Shown: positions 1-8,260 of the stretch, one piece after another
Numbering within the stretch: position 1 is the stretch's first letter
Layout: each line of letters starts with the position of its first letter
Origin: JBEVNX01 sp040507895
Lineage (GTDB): Bacteria > Desulfobacterota > Binatia > JACPRU01
DNA: 35,905 nt
Direction: 5' to 3'
Assembly: GCA_040507895.1 (NCBI GenBank)
Contig: JBEVNX010000240.1
Location: 1-35,905, forward strand
The notes under the pieces: generated by a model
The model's database searches: none
What the model saw: the letters and a program-made list of their open reading frames with translations, nothing else
What the model was told of the DNA's origin: nothing
Translations under genes and position numbers: made by a program

Positions 1-435
1 CGCCGCTGTGGCGCCGAGGCAGACCAATACCCGAGGCGCGACGATCTCGATTTCGGCTTCGAGCCACGGATAGCAAGCCTGCCGCTCGCGCCCGCTCGGC
101 TTCTCGTGAATACGACGCTTGCCCCGCGCGATCCACTTGAAGTGCTTCACCGCATTGGTGACGTAGGCGTCCGTTCGCGAGATGCTCGCCTCGATCAGCG
201 CCTCGTCAAGAAGCCGTCCGGCGGGACCGACGAAGGGTCGGCCACTTAGGTCTTCCCGATCTCCCGGTTGCTCGCCGATCAGCATCAACGGTGCGTGCGC
301 GGCGCCTTCGCCGAAGACCGTTTGCGTGCCACGCTTGTAGAGATCGCAAGCGGTGCACTCGGCAGCGAGTGATCTCAGGCGGGCGAGGGTTGTTCCGCGC
401 TGGACGTACACTCTAGCCGAACCTTGCAAAGCCAT
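1..435 (-). CDS. udgX: UdgX-type uracil-DNA glycosylase (C-terminus beyond window edge)
   Basis: Uracil-DNA glycosylase superfamily enzyme that recognises uracil in DNA. UdgX members are known to form a covalent bond with the abasic sugar through a histidine instead of turning over. The start codon ATG is at 435 and 145 residues are visible. Motif A reads GEQPGDREDLSGRPFVGPAG (residues 54-73). The UdgX-specific insert KRRIH ends at His110, matching the covalent His109 of the Mycobacterium enzyme. Four cysteines (C27, C30, C121, C139) fit the iron-sulfur cluster ligands of family 4/5/UdgX enzymes. The C-terminal third, including the motif B region, lies outside the window. A GTG two codons upstream is an alternative start. 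It lies just downstream, on the same strand, of the broken topoisomerase IB gene. The UdgX assignment rests on the KRRIH loop, which ordinary family 4 UDGs lack. Confidence 0.92.
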   Translation of the reverse strand, partial: MALQGSARVYVQRGTTLARLRSLAAECTACDLYKRGTQTVFGEGAAHAPLMLIGEQPGDREDLSGRPFVGPAGRLLDEALIEASISRTDAYVTNAVKHFKWIARGKRRIHEKPSGRERQACYPWLEAEIEIVAPRVLVCLGATAA

Positions 436-473
436 GACCACGCACGGATTGTCCGTCTGGTACCGGTCGGGGT

Positions 474-1480
474 CTAGTCTAGTCCACCGAACCGGCGGCC
501 GCCCCGGGGCCAGACATCGGTTCTAATGGCACGGCGCTCGAGCGGTTGCTCGCAACGTGACGGTTGGTGGCGAGCAACGCGAAGGACGGCGGCTTCGGCG
601 ATGGCGCGCACGAGATTCCTCCGAGCTTGGCTTCGCGTCCGAGGGACGCCCAGCCGCAGCAGAGCAGCAATCGTCCGTACACTGCCCGCCCAGGTACGAA
701 AGTCTTTGGCGGTGAAGTCCGCTCCGCAGATCTCGCGCAGGTAGGCATTGACGTCCTCCGAGCGGATACTGCGAACCTCGCCGTGCTCGTCGAGATACTG
801 GAAGAGTTCCTGGCCCGGGATCTCCTGGCAGCGCCGGACGATGCGTGCGAGGCGCGCGTCGCTGATCTCAACCTGCCTCGGGTGGCCGCTCTTGCCGCGG
901 AAGCGAAAGCGGAGCCGTTTCGCCGAGACCCGCACATGGCGGCTGCACAGAGTCGTCAACCCAAAAGAGCCGTTGTCGCGGGCGTACTCGGCATTGCCGA
1001 TGCGGATTTGCGTTCGCTCGAGAAGCTCGACGACGGTGGCAAGTACCTTTCTGCGGGGTAGCCCTCGCCGGCGGAGATCGCGCCGGGCACGACGGCGGAT
1101 CTTGGGTAGGGCGGCGGCAAAGGCAGCCAGACGATCGTACTTGGTCTCGTCGCGCACTGCGCTCCAGCGCGGGTGATAGCGATATTGCTTGCGGCCGCGC
1201 GCGTCACGCCCAACCGCCTGGAGGTGGCCATTCGCGTATGGGCAGATCCAGACCGCGGACCATGCGGGGGGATGACGATGCGACCGATGCGCGCGACCTC
1301 TCGCGGATCGTGAACGCGACGGCCTCCGGAATCGAAGTACACGAAGCCCTTGCCACGGCGGCGGCGGAATCCGGGCGTCGAATCGCTCACGTATCGCAAG
1401 CCCGCTTTGCGGGCCGATTCCCCGCTAGCCGGCACGCGTGCGACGGCGGTGTTTCCGAAAGGCAAGCTCAAGGCGGCCAA
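474..1480 (-). pseudogene. DNA topoisomerase IB (poxvirus/bacterial type), frameshifted and C-terminally degraded
   Basis: Bacterial type IB topoisomerases relax supercoils through a 3'-phosphotyrosyl intermediate. The N-terminal part (1480 to about 1272) reads AGLRYVSDSTPGFRRRRGKG, then RIVIPP. At a run of six C on the coding strand (plus-strand G run, about 1266-1271) the frame breaks. The family continuation AWSAVWICPYANGHLQAVGR resumes one frame over and runs to 474 through GRDARGRKQYRYHPRW, RDETKYDRL, GNAEYARDNGSFGLTTL, FRFRGKSG and DFTAKDFRTWAGS. The segment that should carry the catalytic tyrosine (normally CRKSYxHP near the C-terminus) cannot be found in any frame downstream of about 600. 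The end instead reads QPSRCEQPLERRAIR. The start is uncertain: TTG at 1480 or GTG at 1435. One added base would repair the first lesion, but the missing tyrosine segment suggests real decay. Confidence 0.85.
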
Positions 1481-1813
1481 CTCGCCTCGCGGTCTTCCGT
1501 GACGCCACGGCCGACAACGTCGTCGCGCGGCCCGCGAAGTCCTGACGCAGTCGCTCTCGGAAACGGGCGGCGAAGCAGACTGCGGTCATGCCAAAGTCAA
1601 AACTCCGGTCGCGCGCACGGTTGCGGTGGAATTCCGCGCGCTCGTCGGGCGGCCCCGAGGTGTTCGCCGCGATGCGGCGGTCGATGGCCCTCGGGAAGGA
1701 AGCTATGGGAGGTAGCCATTCGATCGGATCGGCGCGGGCCGCCGTGGACCGATGTGCGTTCGTGCTACCGGCCTGGCGCGGAGGGCTCTCTTCTGTTCCC
1801 GCGACGGCGCCGG
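1481..1813. other. Intergenic stretch without recognisable gene
   Basis: About 330 bases lie between the topoisomerase IB remnant and the lipoprotein gene, both on the minus strand. Open frames cross it on both strands, as expected at this GC content. None has a recognisable motif, a convincing ribosome binding site or family-like composition. I see no tRNA, terminator with a T tract, or long repeat. Confidence 0.4.
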
Positions 1814-2203
1814 TCACGAACCGCCGTTGCGCTGATCCCGCGAGGCGCCGTCCCTTTCGAGCGAGCGCATCAGGCGGGATTCGAAGTCACGATCGTTGGC
1901 GTCGACCGCCTGATCGTGGGCCTTCTTCGGCATCCACAGCATGCTGAACGGCCAGAGGAGCCCCGACGCGGCGAGCTTGGAATTGCCCACGTAGAGGCCG
2001 GCCGCGCCGAAGGGCAGGAACCCGAGGGCGAAGGCGGTTCCAGGCGACAGCGACTCCGTGTAGGCCACTTCCGGGTGCCCGAGGCGCACGGCGCGCGCGT
2101 TGGCCTCTTGCTGCCGATGCACGGTGGCCTGGCTACAGCCGACGACATGCAGGAGCCCGACGAGCAACGTGACGGTGCGAATCCGCGACATACGAGGGCT
2201 CAT
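1814..2203 (-). CDS. Small predicted lipoprotein with hydrophobic hairpin
   Basis: A 129-residue protein starting at ATG 2203 (a second ATG at 2191 would drop four residues). The N-terminus MSPRMSRIRTVTLLVGLLHV is a short basic stretch plus a hydrophobic core, ending in a VVGC lipobox. This predicts signal peptidase II cleavage and lipidation of the cysteine, so membrane anchoring. The mature part has a Gly/aromatic-rich segment (GFLPFGAAGLYVGN) followed by LLWPFSMLWMPK. It is reminiscent of TM2-like or small membrane lipoproteins of unknown function. The C-terminus is charged and soluble-looking (DANDRDFESRLMRSLERDG). The open frame extends to 2302, but that extension lacks a sensible signal sequence. 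It is divergent from the TetR gene at 2316. Function is not recognised. Confidence 0.7.
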   Translation of the reverse strand: MSPRMSRIRTVTLLVGLLHVVGCSQATVHRQQEANARAVRLGHPEVAYTESLSPGTAFALGFLPFGAAGLYVGNSKLAASGLLWPFSMLWMPKKAHDQAVDANDRDFESRLMRSLERDGASRDQRNGGS

Positions 2204-2295
2204 GACAGACTTCGACGAGCGAGACAGCGAGCACGGCTCGGATTCTCGCCGAACGACTTGACGGCGGGGCCGTGGTTTTGCTACGTCCCTCGCGC

Positions 2296-2309
2296 CTAAC
2301 AATCGTTAG
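2296..2309. promoter_or_regulatory. Candidate TetR operator (inverted repeat CTAAC-N4-GTTAG)
   Basis: The sequence CTAACAATCGTTAG is an inverted repeat with perfect 5-base arms around AATC. A further overlapping GTTAG copy follows at 2309-2313. It ends 6 bases before the ATG of the TetR gene, which has no visible Shine-Dalgarno sequence. The site lies between that gene and the divergent lipoprotein gene. Size, symmetry and position suit autoregulation by the adjacent TetR protein. Binding is inferred, not shown. Confidence 0.55.
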
Positions 2310-2315
2310 TTAGAC

Positions 2316-2930
2316 ATGGCTCCTACGCCGGATCTGCGACCCGAGATGCGCCAGAAGGTGCTCGATGCGGCCGCTCGCCTATTCCGCGAGAAGGGGTACG
2401 CCGGCACGACCATGCGGGACGTCGCCGAACGGTGCGGCATCCGTGCCGCGAGCCTCTACTATCACTTCCCCTCCAAGGACGAGATCCTCGCCGAGGTTTT
2501 CGACTACGGCGTGCGTCGCGTGGCCGGCGCGGTCCGCGCGGCCGTCGATGAGCTGCCGGTGACGGCGTCCTCGTACGACAAGATCCGCGCCGCGGTGCAT
2601 GCCCATCTGGAATCGTTCTTCGTCTACGGGGACTACACCGCGAGCAACATTCGGGTGTTTCGCCAGGCACCCCGCGAAGTGCAGCGGAAAAACCGCGGCC
2701 TGCGCGACCGCTACGAGGCCTACTGGCAACGGCTGCTCGAAGAGGCGCGCCGCCGCGGCGAGCTTCGGCGGGGCGTCGATCTATCGGTCGCGCGCCTGTT
2801 TCTGTTCGGCGGCATGAACCACACGCTCGAATGGTACACCGCGCGCGGCGTCTCGTTCCGCGATCTGGCCGAACGCTATACCGAGCTCATCTTTCGCGGC
2901 ATCGGGAGGAACGATGGCGCGGCTGCGTAG
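2316..2930 (+). CDS. TetR/AcrR-family transcriptional regulator
   Basis: A 204-residue regulator with the canonical N-terminal TetR helix-turn-helix (about residues 12-55). It has LDAAARLFREKGYAGTTMRD, then the recognition region GIRAASLYYHFPSKDEIL. The C-terminal ligand/dimer domain is divergent, as usual. The ATG at 2316 lies 6 bases after a palindrome that is a likely autoregulatory operator. The 3' end overlaps the start of the carboxyltransferase gene at 2914 by 17 bases, so it probably leads the operon of acyl-CoA carboxylase and acyl-CoA dehydrogenase genes. It is likely a repressor responding to an acyl-CoA or the pathway substrate, by analogy with TetR members that control acyl-CoA catabolism. 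The actual ligand is unknown. Confidence 0.9.
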   Translation: MAPTPDLRPEMRQKVLDAAARLFREKGYAGTTMRDVAERCGIRAASLYYHFPSKDEILAEVFDYGVRRVAGAVRAAVDELPVTASSYDKIRAAVHAHLESFFVYGDYTASNIRVFRQAPREVQRKNRGLRDRYEAYWQRLLEEARRRGELRRGVDLSVARLFLFGGMNHTLEWYTARGVSFRDLAERYTELIFRGIGRNDGAAA

Positions 2931-4512
2931 CCGCATCGATGCGGCGGCAGCGGGCTTTCTCGAGAACCGAGCTCGCTTCGAGGACCTGCTTGCGACGCTT
3001 CGCGAGGCGCAGCGGTTCGTCTTCGAGGGCAATCGCGCGGCGCAAATCGAACGCCACAGGGGCCGCGGAAAGCTGATGGTGCGCGAGCGGATCGACGCGG
3101 TCATCGACGAGCATTCGCCATTCCTCGAGCTGTCCACGCTCGCCGCTTGGGGGAAGTACGGCGGGGAGGCGCCGGGTGGCGGCCTCGTCACGGGAATCGG
3201 CCGCGTGCACGGGGTGGCGTGCATGTTCATCGCCAACGACGCGACCGTGAAGGGCGGCACGCTGTTTCCCGAGTCGATCAAGAAGCATTTCCGGGCGCAG
3301 CGAATCGCGGCGGAGAACCGCCTGCCCTGCATCTACCTCGTCGACAGCGGTGGCGCGTTCCTGCCGCTGCAGGACGAGGTCTTTCCCGACGAGCAGCATT
3401 TCGGCGGGACGTTCTACAACCAGGCGACGTTGTCCGCCGCCGGGCTGCCGCAGATCTCGGTCGTGCTCGGGGGCTGCACGGCGGGTGGCGCCTACGTGCC
3501 GGCTCTCAGCGACCAGGCGGTCATCGTCAAGGGTATCGGCCGCATCTATCTCGGCGGTCCGCCGATCGTGAAGGCTGCGCTCAACGAGATCGTCGATCCG
3601 GAAGCCCTCGGCGGAGCGGACGTCCATGCGCGCGAATCCGGCGTCGTCGACTATCTCGCTCACGACGAAGCCGAGGCGTACGTCAAGGTGCGCGAGATCG
3701 TCTCCCATATGAACTGGCCGTCGGCGCCGACCGGCGGGGCGCCGATCGAAGAGCCGCTCTACGACGCGGAAGAGATCGCCGGCATCGTGCCGGTCGACGG
3801 TCGCGTGCAGTACGACGTGCGCGAAGTGATCGCCCGGATCGTCGACGGCAGCGACCTCGAGGAGTTCAAGCCGCTGTACGGCGAGACGCTGGTCTGTGGC
3901 TTTGCTCGCGTGTTCGGCCAGCCGGTCGGGATCCTCGCCAACAACGGCATCCTGTTCTCGGAGTCGGCGTTGAAGGCAACGCATTTCATCGAGATGTGCA
4001 ACCAGCGCGGGATCGCGCTGGTCTTCCTGCAGAATACCACCGGCTACATGGTCGGGCGGGAAGCCGAGGCGCGCGGCATCGCCAAGGACGGGGCCAAGAT
4101 GGTGGCGGCCGTGTCGTGCGCCCGCGTGCCGAAGATCACCTTCATGATCGGCGGCTCGTATGGAGCGGGCAACTACGGGATGTGTGGCCGCGGCTTCCGA
4201 CCGCGCTTCTTGTTCGCTTGGCCGACGGCCAGAGTCGCGACGATGAGCGCCGAGACCGCGCAAACGGTGCTCGTCGACGTCAAGCGCGGCGGCCTCGCGG
4301 GCGAATCGGTCACCGACGACGAGATCGCCGCACTGCGCGAGCGGGTGGCGGCGCAATACCGCGAGCAGAGCGATCCGTACTATGCGACGGCGCGCATTTG
4401 GGATGACGGACTGATCGAGCCCGCCGAGACCCGTAACGTGCTCGGCTTGTCACTCGCCATCACGGCGTCCGGGCCGCCCTCAGAAGGGGCCTTTCGCGTG
4501 TTTCGCATGTAG
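2914..4512 (+). CDS. Acyl-CoA carboxylase carboxyltransferase (beta) subunit
   Basis: The 532-residue beta subunit transfers CO2 from carboxybiotin to an acyl-CoA. It belongs to the methylcrotonyl-/geranyl-/propionyl-CoA carboxylase family. Both carboxyltransferase halves are present. The N-terminal half has GRGKLMVRERID, LVDSGGAFLPLQDEVFPDE and GGCTAGGAYVPALSD. The C-terminal half has NNGILFSESALKATHFIEMC, QNTTGYMVG and GGSYGAGNYGMCGRGFRPRF. The FLPLQ-EVFP and GAGNYGMCGR motifs favour the MCC/geranyl-CoA branch over propionyl-CoA carboxylase. The start ATG is preceded by GGGAGG at 2904-2909 and overlaps the end of the TetR gene by 17 bases, implying translational coupling. The alpha subunit follows after about 110 bases. 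Exact substrate cannot be assigned because no enoyl-CoA hydratase or HMG-CoA lyase is nearby. Confidence 0.93.
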   Translation: MARLRSRIDAAAAGFLENRARFEDLLATLREAQRFVFEGNRAAQIERHRGRGKLMVRERIDAVIDEHSPFLELSTLAAWGKYGGEAPGGGLVTGIGRVHGVACMFIANDATVKGGTLFPESIKKHFRAQRIAAENRLPCIYLVDSGGAFLPLQDEVFPDEQHFGGTFYNQATLSAAGLPQISVVLGGCTAGGAYVPALSDQAVIVKGIGRIYLGGPPIVKAALNEIVDPEALGGADVHARESGVVDYLAHDEAEAYVKVREIVSHMNWPSAPTGGAPIEEPLYDAEEIAGIVPVDGRVQYDVREVIARIVDGSDLEEFKPLYGETLVCGFARVFGQPVGILANNGILFSESALKATHFIEMCNQRGIALVFLQNTTGYMVGREAEARGIAKDGAKMVAAVSCARVPKITFMIGGSYGAGNYGMCGRGFRPRFLFAWPTARVATMSAETAQTVLVDVKRGGLAGESVTDDEIAALRERVAAQYREQSDPYYATARIWDDGLIEPAETRNVLGLSLAITASGPPSEGAFRVFRM

Positions 4513-4622
4513 CGGCTCGCGAGATCGATGTCCGCCTCCCGTGCAAGGAAGCCCCCTTCGATGAGCGCGACGCGGCGACGCCGCCCCGCGCCTCGTCTGA
4601 CAGGCCACACGATGTCGATCGT

Positions 4623-6638
4623 ATGATCCGCCGCCTGCTGATCGCCAACCGCGGTGAGATCGCGGTGCGCATCGCACGCTCTTGCCGGCGTCTCGGCATC
4701 GACAGCGTCGCCGTCTACTCGGACGCCGAACGGCGCGCGCTGCACGTGCAGACGGCAGACCTGGGGAGGTACATCGGTCCCCCAGAGCCCGCGCGGAGCT
4801 ACCTCGACGGGCGCGCGCTCGTCGAGGCGGCGTGCGCGACCGGCGCCGAGGCGCTCCATCCGGGTTACGGGTTCTTGTCGGAAAGTGCCGCGTTTGCCGA
4901 AACCTGTGCCGCCGCCGGCTTGATCTTCATCGGCCCGAGCCCGCGCGCGATTCGCGAAATGGGCTCGAAGGAGCGCTCGCGAGCATTGGCTCATGGCATC
5001 GGCGTGCCGACCGTCCCGGGGTATCACGGGGCGGCGCAGGACGATGGGACGCTCGCTCGCGAGGCAGACCGCATCGGCTATCCGCTGCTCGTCAAGGCGA
5101 GCGCGGGCGGGGGCGGCAAGGGGATCCGTCTCGTCGAACGGCCCGGTGATCTGTCGGCGGCGCTGGCTACGGCGAGGCGTGAGGCGATGTCGGCCTTCGG
5201 CGACGCGGCGCTGATCCTCGAGCGCTATCTGGAGCGAGCGCGACACGTGGAAGTCCAGGTGCTCGGCGACCGTCACGGCCGCAGCACGCACCTCTTCGAT
5301 CGCGAGTGCTCGATCCAGCGCCATCACCAGAAGCTCATCGAGGAGGCGCCGGCGCCCCGCCTCGCAAACGCGACGCGCGAGGGACTGCGGGCAGCGGCGC
5401 TGCGCGTCGCCGAGGCCATCGACTACGATTCGGTCGGCACCGTCGAGTTCCTCGTCGACGATTCGTCGGGCGACTTCTTCTTCCTGGAAATGAACACCCG
5501 ACTTCAAGTCGAGCATCCGACGACGGAGCTGGTGAGCGGAGTGGATCTCGTCGAGCTGCAAATCCGCATCGCTTGCGGCGAGCCGCTTCCGGCCGTCATC
5601 GGCCACGAGCAGCCGCAGGGCGTCGCGATCGAAGCGCGCGTCTGCGCCGAGCGCCCGGGTGAGGGATTTCTGCCCGCAACGGGAACCGTGTGCGCATACG
5701 ACGTTCCCGCGATCGACGGCGTCCGGGTGGACTCCGGCATCGCCTCGGGGAGCGAGGTCACCCCTTACTACGATTCGATGCTCGCCAAGATCGTCGCGCA
5801 TGGCGCCGATCGCGAGGACGCGCGGCAGAAGCTCGTCGCCGCGCTCCGTGGCACCGTGCTCACGGGGGTCGACAGCAACCTCGACTTCCTGCGGGAAGTT
5901 CTGGAGACCACCGGCTTTCGATCCGCCGAGATCTCGACGAGGTTCCTCGAGACGCAATTCGCCGCACAACGCTCGATCACCGAAGAGGGCGACGGAGATT
6001 CCCTCGACCGCATCGCCGCAGCGTTGGCCTGGGTTGCACGGATCGAGATGCAACGATGGGGGTCGTTGCCCGCTCCGTGGGATCGCCTCGGCCCCTGGCG
6101 AGTCACGCGGCGCGCGGGCCGCAATGGCTGGACGGCGGTCATGCTGCGTGCCGAGAACGGTGAGGCCAGGCCGGTTCGCGTGGACGGGGGGGTTGGGCGC
6201 TGCCAGGTTGAAGATGCGACCCGAGTCTCCGTCGAAGCGTGGTGGCCGGCGCCTGGCGAGCTGCGGTTCGAGGTCGACGCCACGCTTCATCGACGCCGCA
6301 TCGACGTCGGCGATGACACGGTATGGGTCTCGGGAGGCGCTCGCCATCGACGCTTTCAGGTGGTTTCCCGCGAAGCCCAGGTAACCGCCCGCGAAGCCGG
6401 GGCGAGCGGGGATCCGCGCAACCTGGTCGCGCCGTTTCCCGGACTGGTGACGAGCATCGAGGTCGCGCCGGGGGATCGAGTCGAATCAGGCAGCCCACTG
6501 GTGGTCATGGAAGCGATGAAGATGGTCCATTCCCTGCGCGCGGCGGGCGCCGGTGCGGTGCGCGAGATTCATTGCAGTCCGGGTCGCACGGTCCGCGCGG
6601 GGGAGCTGCTCGTGGAGTTCGAGTTGGCGAGCCGATGA
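4623..6638 (+). CDS. Acyl-CoA carboxylase biotin carboxylase / BCCP (alpha) subunit
   Basis: The 671-residue alpha subunit carboxylates its own biotin with ATP and bicarbonate and presents it to the beta subunit encoded upstream. The order is biotin carboxylase N-domain (RRLLIANRGEIAVRIARSCR at 2-21), ATP-grasp domain with KASAGGGGKGIRLVE, ERYLERARHVEVQVLGD and FFFLEMNTRLQVEHPTTE, then the biotin carboxylase C-domain. A divergent linker follows, then a C-terminal biotinyl domain with EAMKM, whose biotinylated lysine is about K633. The ATG at 4623 gives the conserved family N-terminus, although no strong ribosome binding site precedes it. The length is usual for the MCC-alpha/acyl-CoA carboxylase alpha family. 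It forms an operon with the beta subunit and the acyl-CoA dehydrogenase. Confidence 0.94.
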   Translation: MIRRLLIANRGEIAVRIARSCRRLGIDSVAVYSDAERRALHVQTADLGRYIGPPEPARSYLDGRALVEAACATGAEALHPGYGFLSESAAFAETCAAAGLIFIGPSPRAIREMGSKERSRALAHGIGVPTVPGYHGAAQDDGTLAREADRIGYPLLVKASAGGGGKGIRLVERPGDLSAALATARREAMSAFGDAALILERYLERARHVEVQVLGDRHGRSTHLFDRECSIQRHHQKLIEEAPAPRLANATREGLRAAALRVAEAIDYDSVGTVEFLVDDSSGDFFFLEMNTRLQVEHPTTELVSGVDLVELQIRIACGEPLPAVIGHEQPQGVAIEARVCAERPGEGFLPATGTVCAYDVPAIDGVRVDSGIASGSEVTPYYDSMLAKIVAHGADREDARQKLVAALRGTVLTGVDSNLDFLREVLETTGFRSAEISTRFLETQFAAQRSITEEGDGDSLDRIAAALAWVARIEMQRWGSLPAPWDRLGPWRVTRRAGRNGWTAVMLRAENGEARPVRVDGGVGRCQVEDATRVSVEAWWPAPGELRFEVDATLHRRRIDVGDDTVWVSGGARHRRFQVVSREAQVTAREAGASGDPRNLVAPFPGLVTSIEVAPGDRVESGSPLVVMEAMKMVHSLRAAGAGAVREIHCSPGRTVRAGELLVEFELASR

Positions 6639-6710
6639 ATCGATCGAGCGAGGCCGTCCGCAGCGACGCGAAGCGGAGCGCGCACCGGTGACCGCGCGAA
6701 GGAGGACGAC

Positions 6711-7868
6711 GTGAGATCTCCACACTTCAACGAAGAGCACGAGCTCTTGCGCGCCCAAGTGCACCGGTTCGTCGACGAAGTGGTGCGGCCGAGCGGCGAG
6801 ACGTGGGAAGAGAACGGCGAGATTCCGCGTGACGTGCTGCGGCGCATGGGCGACCTCGGCTTCCTGGGTATTCGGCATCCGGTCGAGTACGGGGGCAGCG
6901 GCGCCGACGCGCTCTCCTCTGCGATTCTCGCCGAGGAGCTCGCACACTCGAGCTTCGGAGGCTTTACCGTCACCGTTCTGGTGCATACGGACATGGCCTC
7001 GCCGCATCTCGCCGGGGCGGGGAACGACGACCAGAAGCGGCGCTATCTGCCCGGCATTGTCTCGGGCGAAGTGCTTACCGCCGTTGCCGTCACCGAGTCC
7101 GACGCGGGCTCCGATGTCGCGGCGATGCGGACCACCGCTCGACGCGACGGCGATCTCTGGGTGCTGAACGGCGCCAAGATGTTCATCACCAACGGCGTCA
7201 GCGCCGACGTGGTGTTCGTCGCCGCCAGGACGGATCCGAAGGCGAAGGGCTCGCGCGGCATCTCGATGTTCATCGTCGAGCGCGGCACCGCAGGGTTTTC
7301 GGTCGGCCGCAAGCTGAAGAAGCAGGGATGGCGCGCCTCGGACACCGCCGAGCTGGTGTTCGAAGACTGCCGTGTCCCGGCCGCGAACTTGCTCGGCGAG
7401 GAGAACCAGGGCTTCTACGCGATCATGCGCAACTTCCAGAACGAGCGACTGGTGCTGTCGGGCATGGCCGTCGGAGAAGCGACCGAAGCGTTGCGACTGA
7501 CGCGCGAGTACGTGAAGACTCGCAAGGCTTTCGGCGCCACGCTTTGGGACAAGCAAACCGTCCGCCAGCGGCTTTCGATGCTCGAAGCCAAAGTCGAGGC
7601 CGCCCGCCAGCTCTACTACCACGCCGCCTGGCTGATGAGCCGGGAGGTCGACGCGGTGTGCGAGGTTTCGATGCTGAAAGCCTACTGCGGTGAGCTGGTG
7701 AACGAAGTGATGTACACGTGCCAGCAGTTCCACGGCGGCTTCGGCTACATCCAGGAAAGTACGATCGAGCGCATGGTGCGCGATGCGCGCGTGTTGTCGA
7801 TCGGCGGCGGTGCCACCGAGGTCATGCTCGAGGAAGTCGCCAAGCGGAGCGACGAAGCGCGCCGCTGA
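6711..7868 (+). CDS. Acyl-CoA dehydrogenase (IVD/LCAD-like active site)
   Basis: The 385-residue flavoprotein oxidises an acyl-CoA to the 2,3-enoyl-CoA, passing electrons to ETF. The start is GTG at 6711 with a strong ribosome binding site AAGGAGG at 6699-6705; there is no suitable ATG. Family motifs include ITNGVSADVVFVAART, the FAD/substrate signature AVTESDAGSD, and the C-terminal helix QQFHGGFGYIQESTIERMVRD. The usual C-terminal catalytic Glu position reads GGGATEVM and lacks it. Glu245 in NERLVLSG sits where isovaleryl-CoA and long-chain dehydrogenases place their base, which suggests a branched or bulky acyl-CoA substrate. Being next to an MCC-like carboxylase fits a leucine/isoprenoid-like sequence of acyl-CoA oxidation then carboxylation. 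This pathway reading is inference. Confidence 0.93.
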   Translation: MRSPHFNEEHELLRAQVHRFVDEVVRPSGETWEENGEIPRDVLRRMGDLGFLGIRHPVEYGGSGADALSSAILAEELAHSSFGGFTVTVLVHTDMASPHLAGAGNDDQKRRYLPGIVSGEVLTAVAVTESDAGSDVAAMRTTARRDGDLWVLNGAKMFITNGVSADVVFVAARTDPKAKGSRGISMFIVERGTAGFSVGRKLKKQGWRASDTAELVFEDCRVPAANLLGEENQGFYAIMRNFQNERLVLSGMAVGEATEALRLTREYVKTRKAFGATLWDKQTVRQRLSMLEAKVEAARQLYYHAAWLMSREVDAVCEVSMLKAYCGELVNEVMYTCQQFHGGFGYIQESTIERMVRDARVLSIGGGATEVMLEEVAKRSDEARR

Positions 7869-8260
7869 GGCTTCCGACCGTCTAGCGACCAGCGAGCTCG
7901 CTCTTGCTCTCGGCTTGATGTCAAACCTACCGGCCTTGCGAGGCCTGCCGGGTCGTGCCTCTTGGAGGATGGTCCTATCGAGTCGCGTTGCGATGGAGCG
8001 CTACAACTGCTCTGGGCCAAAATGCCGAGCCTCTCGACAACCGCCGCTAGTCAGAGCGTTGGCTGAAAGTAAGGATGATCCGCCCCGCGGCGCCATCCGC
8101 CGCTTTCACTTCGGTTGCCAGAACCGAAGGTCGTCTGGCATAGAGGCGAGGAATCGCGGGAATTCGGAATAACTTGCCCGCCCCACCCTACCGGGTCCCT
8201 TGGTTGTTTCGCTCGGGGTGCCCGCGCCGGGGCCGCGGGTTGGCCTTTGGGAGGCTGAGA
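7869..8260. other. Intergenic region before beta-helix gene
   Basis: About 390 bases separate the acyl-CoA dehydrogenase from the beta-helix gene. I see no convincing gene. The notable element is a perfect 8-base-stem hairpin at 8109-8129, listed separately. An open frame entering the beta-helix gene in frame from 8174 has no ribosome binding site or signal-peptide character. The gene is therefore started at 8261. Confidence 0.5.
8109..8129. repeat. Perfect inverted repeat (8-bp arms, 5-nt loop)
   Basis: CTTCGGTT - GCCAG - AACCGAAG is a perfect stem-loop about 240 bases after the acyl-CoA dehydrogenase stop and 131 bases before the beta-helix start codon. No T tract follows on either strand, so a classical intrinsic terminator is unlikely. 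It could be an operator or an RNA hairpin. Confidence 0.5.

Noticed and set aside
1238..2299. Long plus-strand open frame (about 350 codons)
   Set aside because: It is antisense to the topoisomerase IB and the lipoprotein, is Arg/Gly/Pro-rich, and has no domain; such open frames are common at this GC content.
4380..6347. 655-codon minus-strand open frame opposite the biotin carboxylase
   Set aside because: The plus-strand gene has every biotin carboxylase and BCCP motif; the antisense frame has Arg/Asp/Ala-rich shadow composition.
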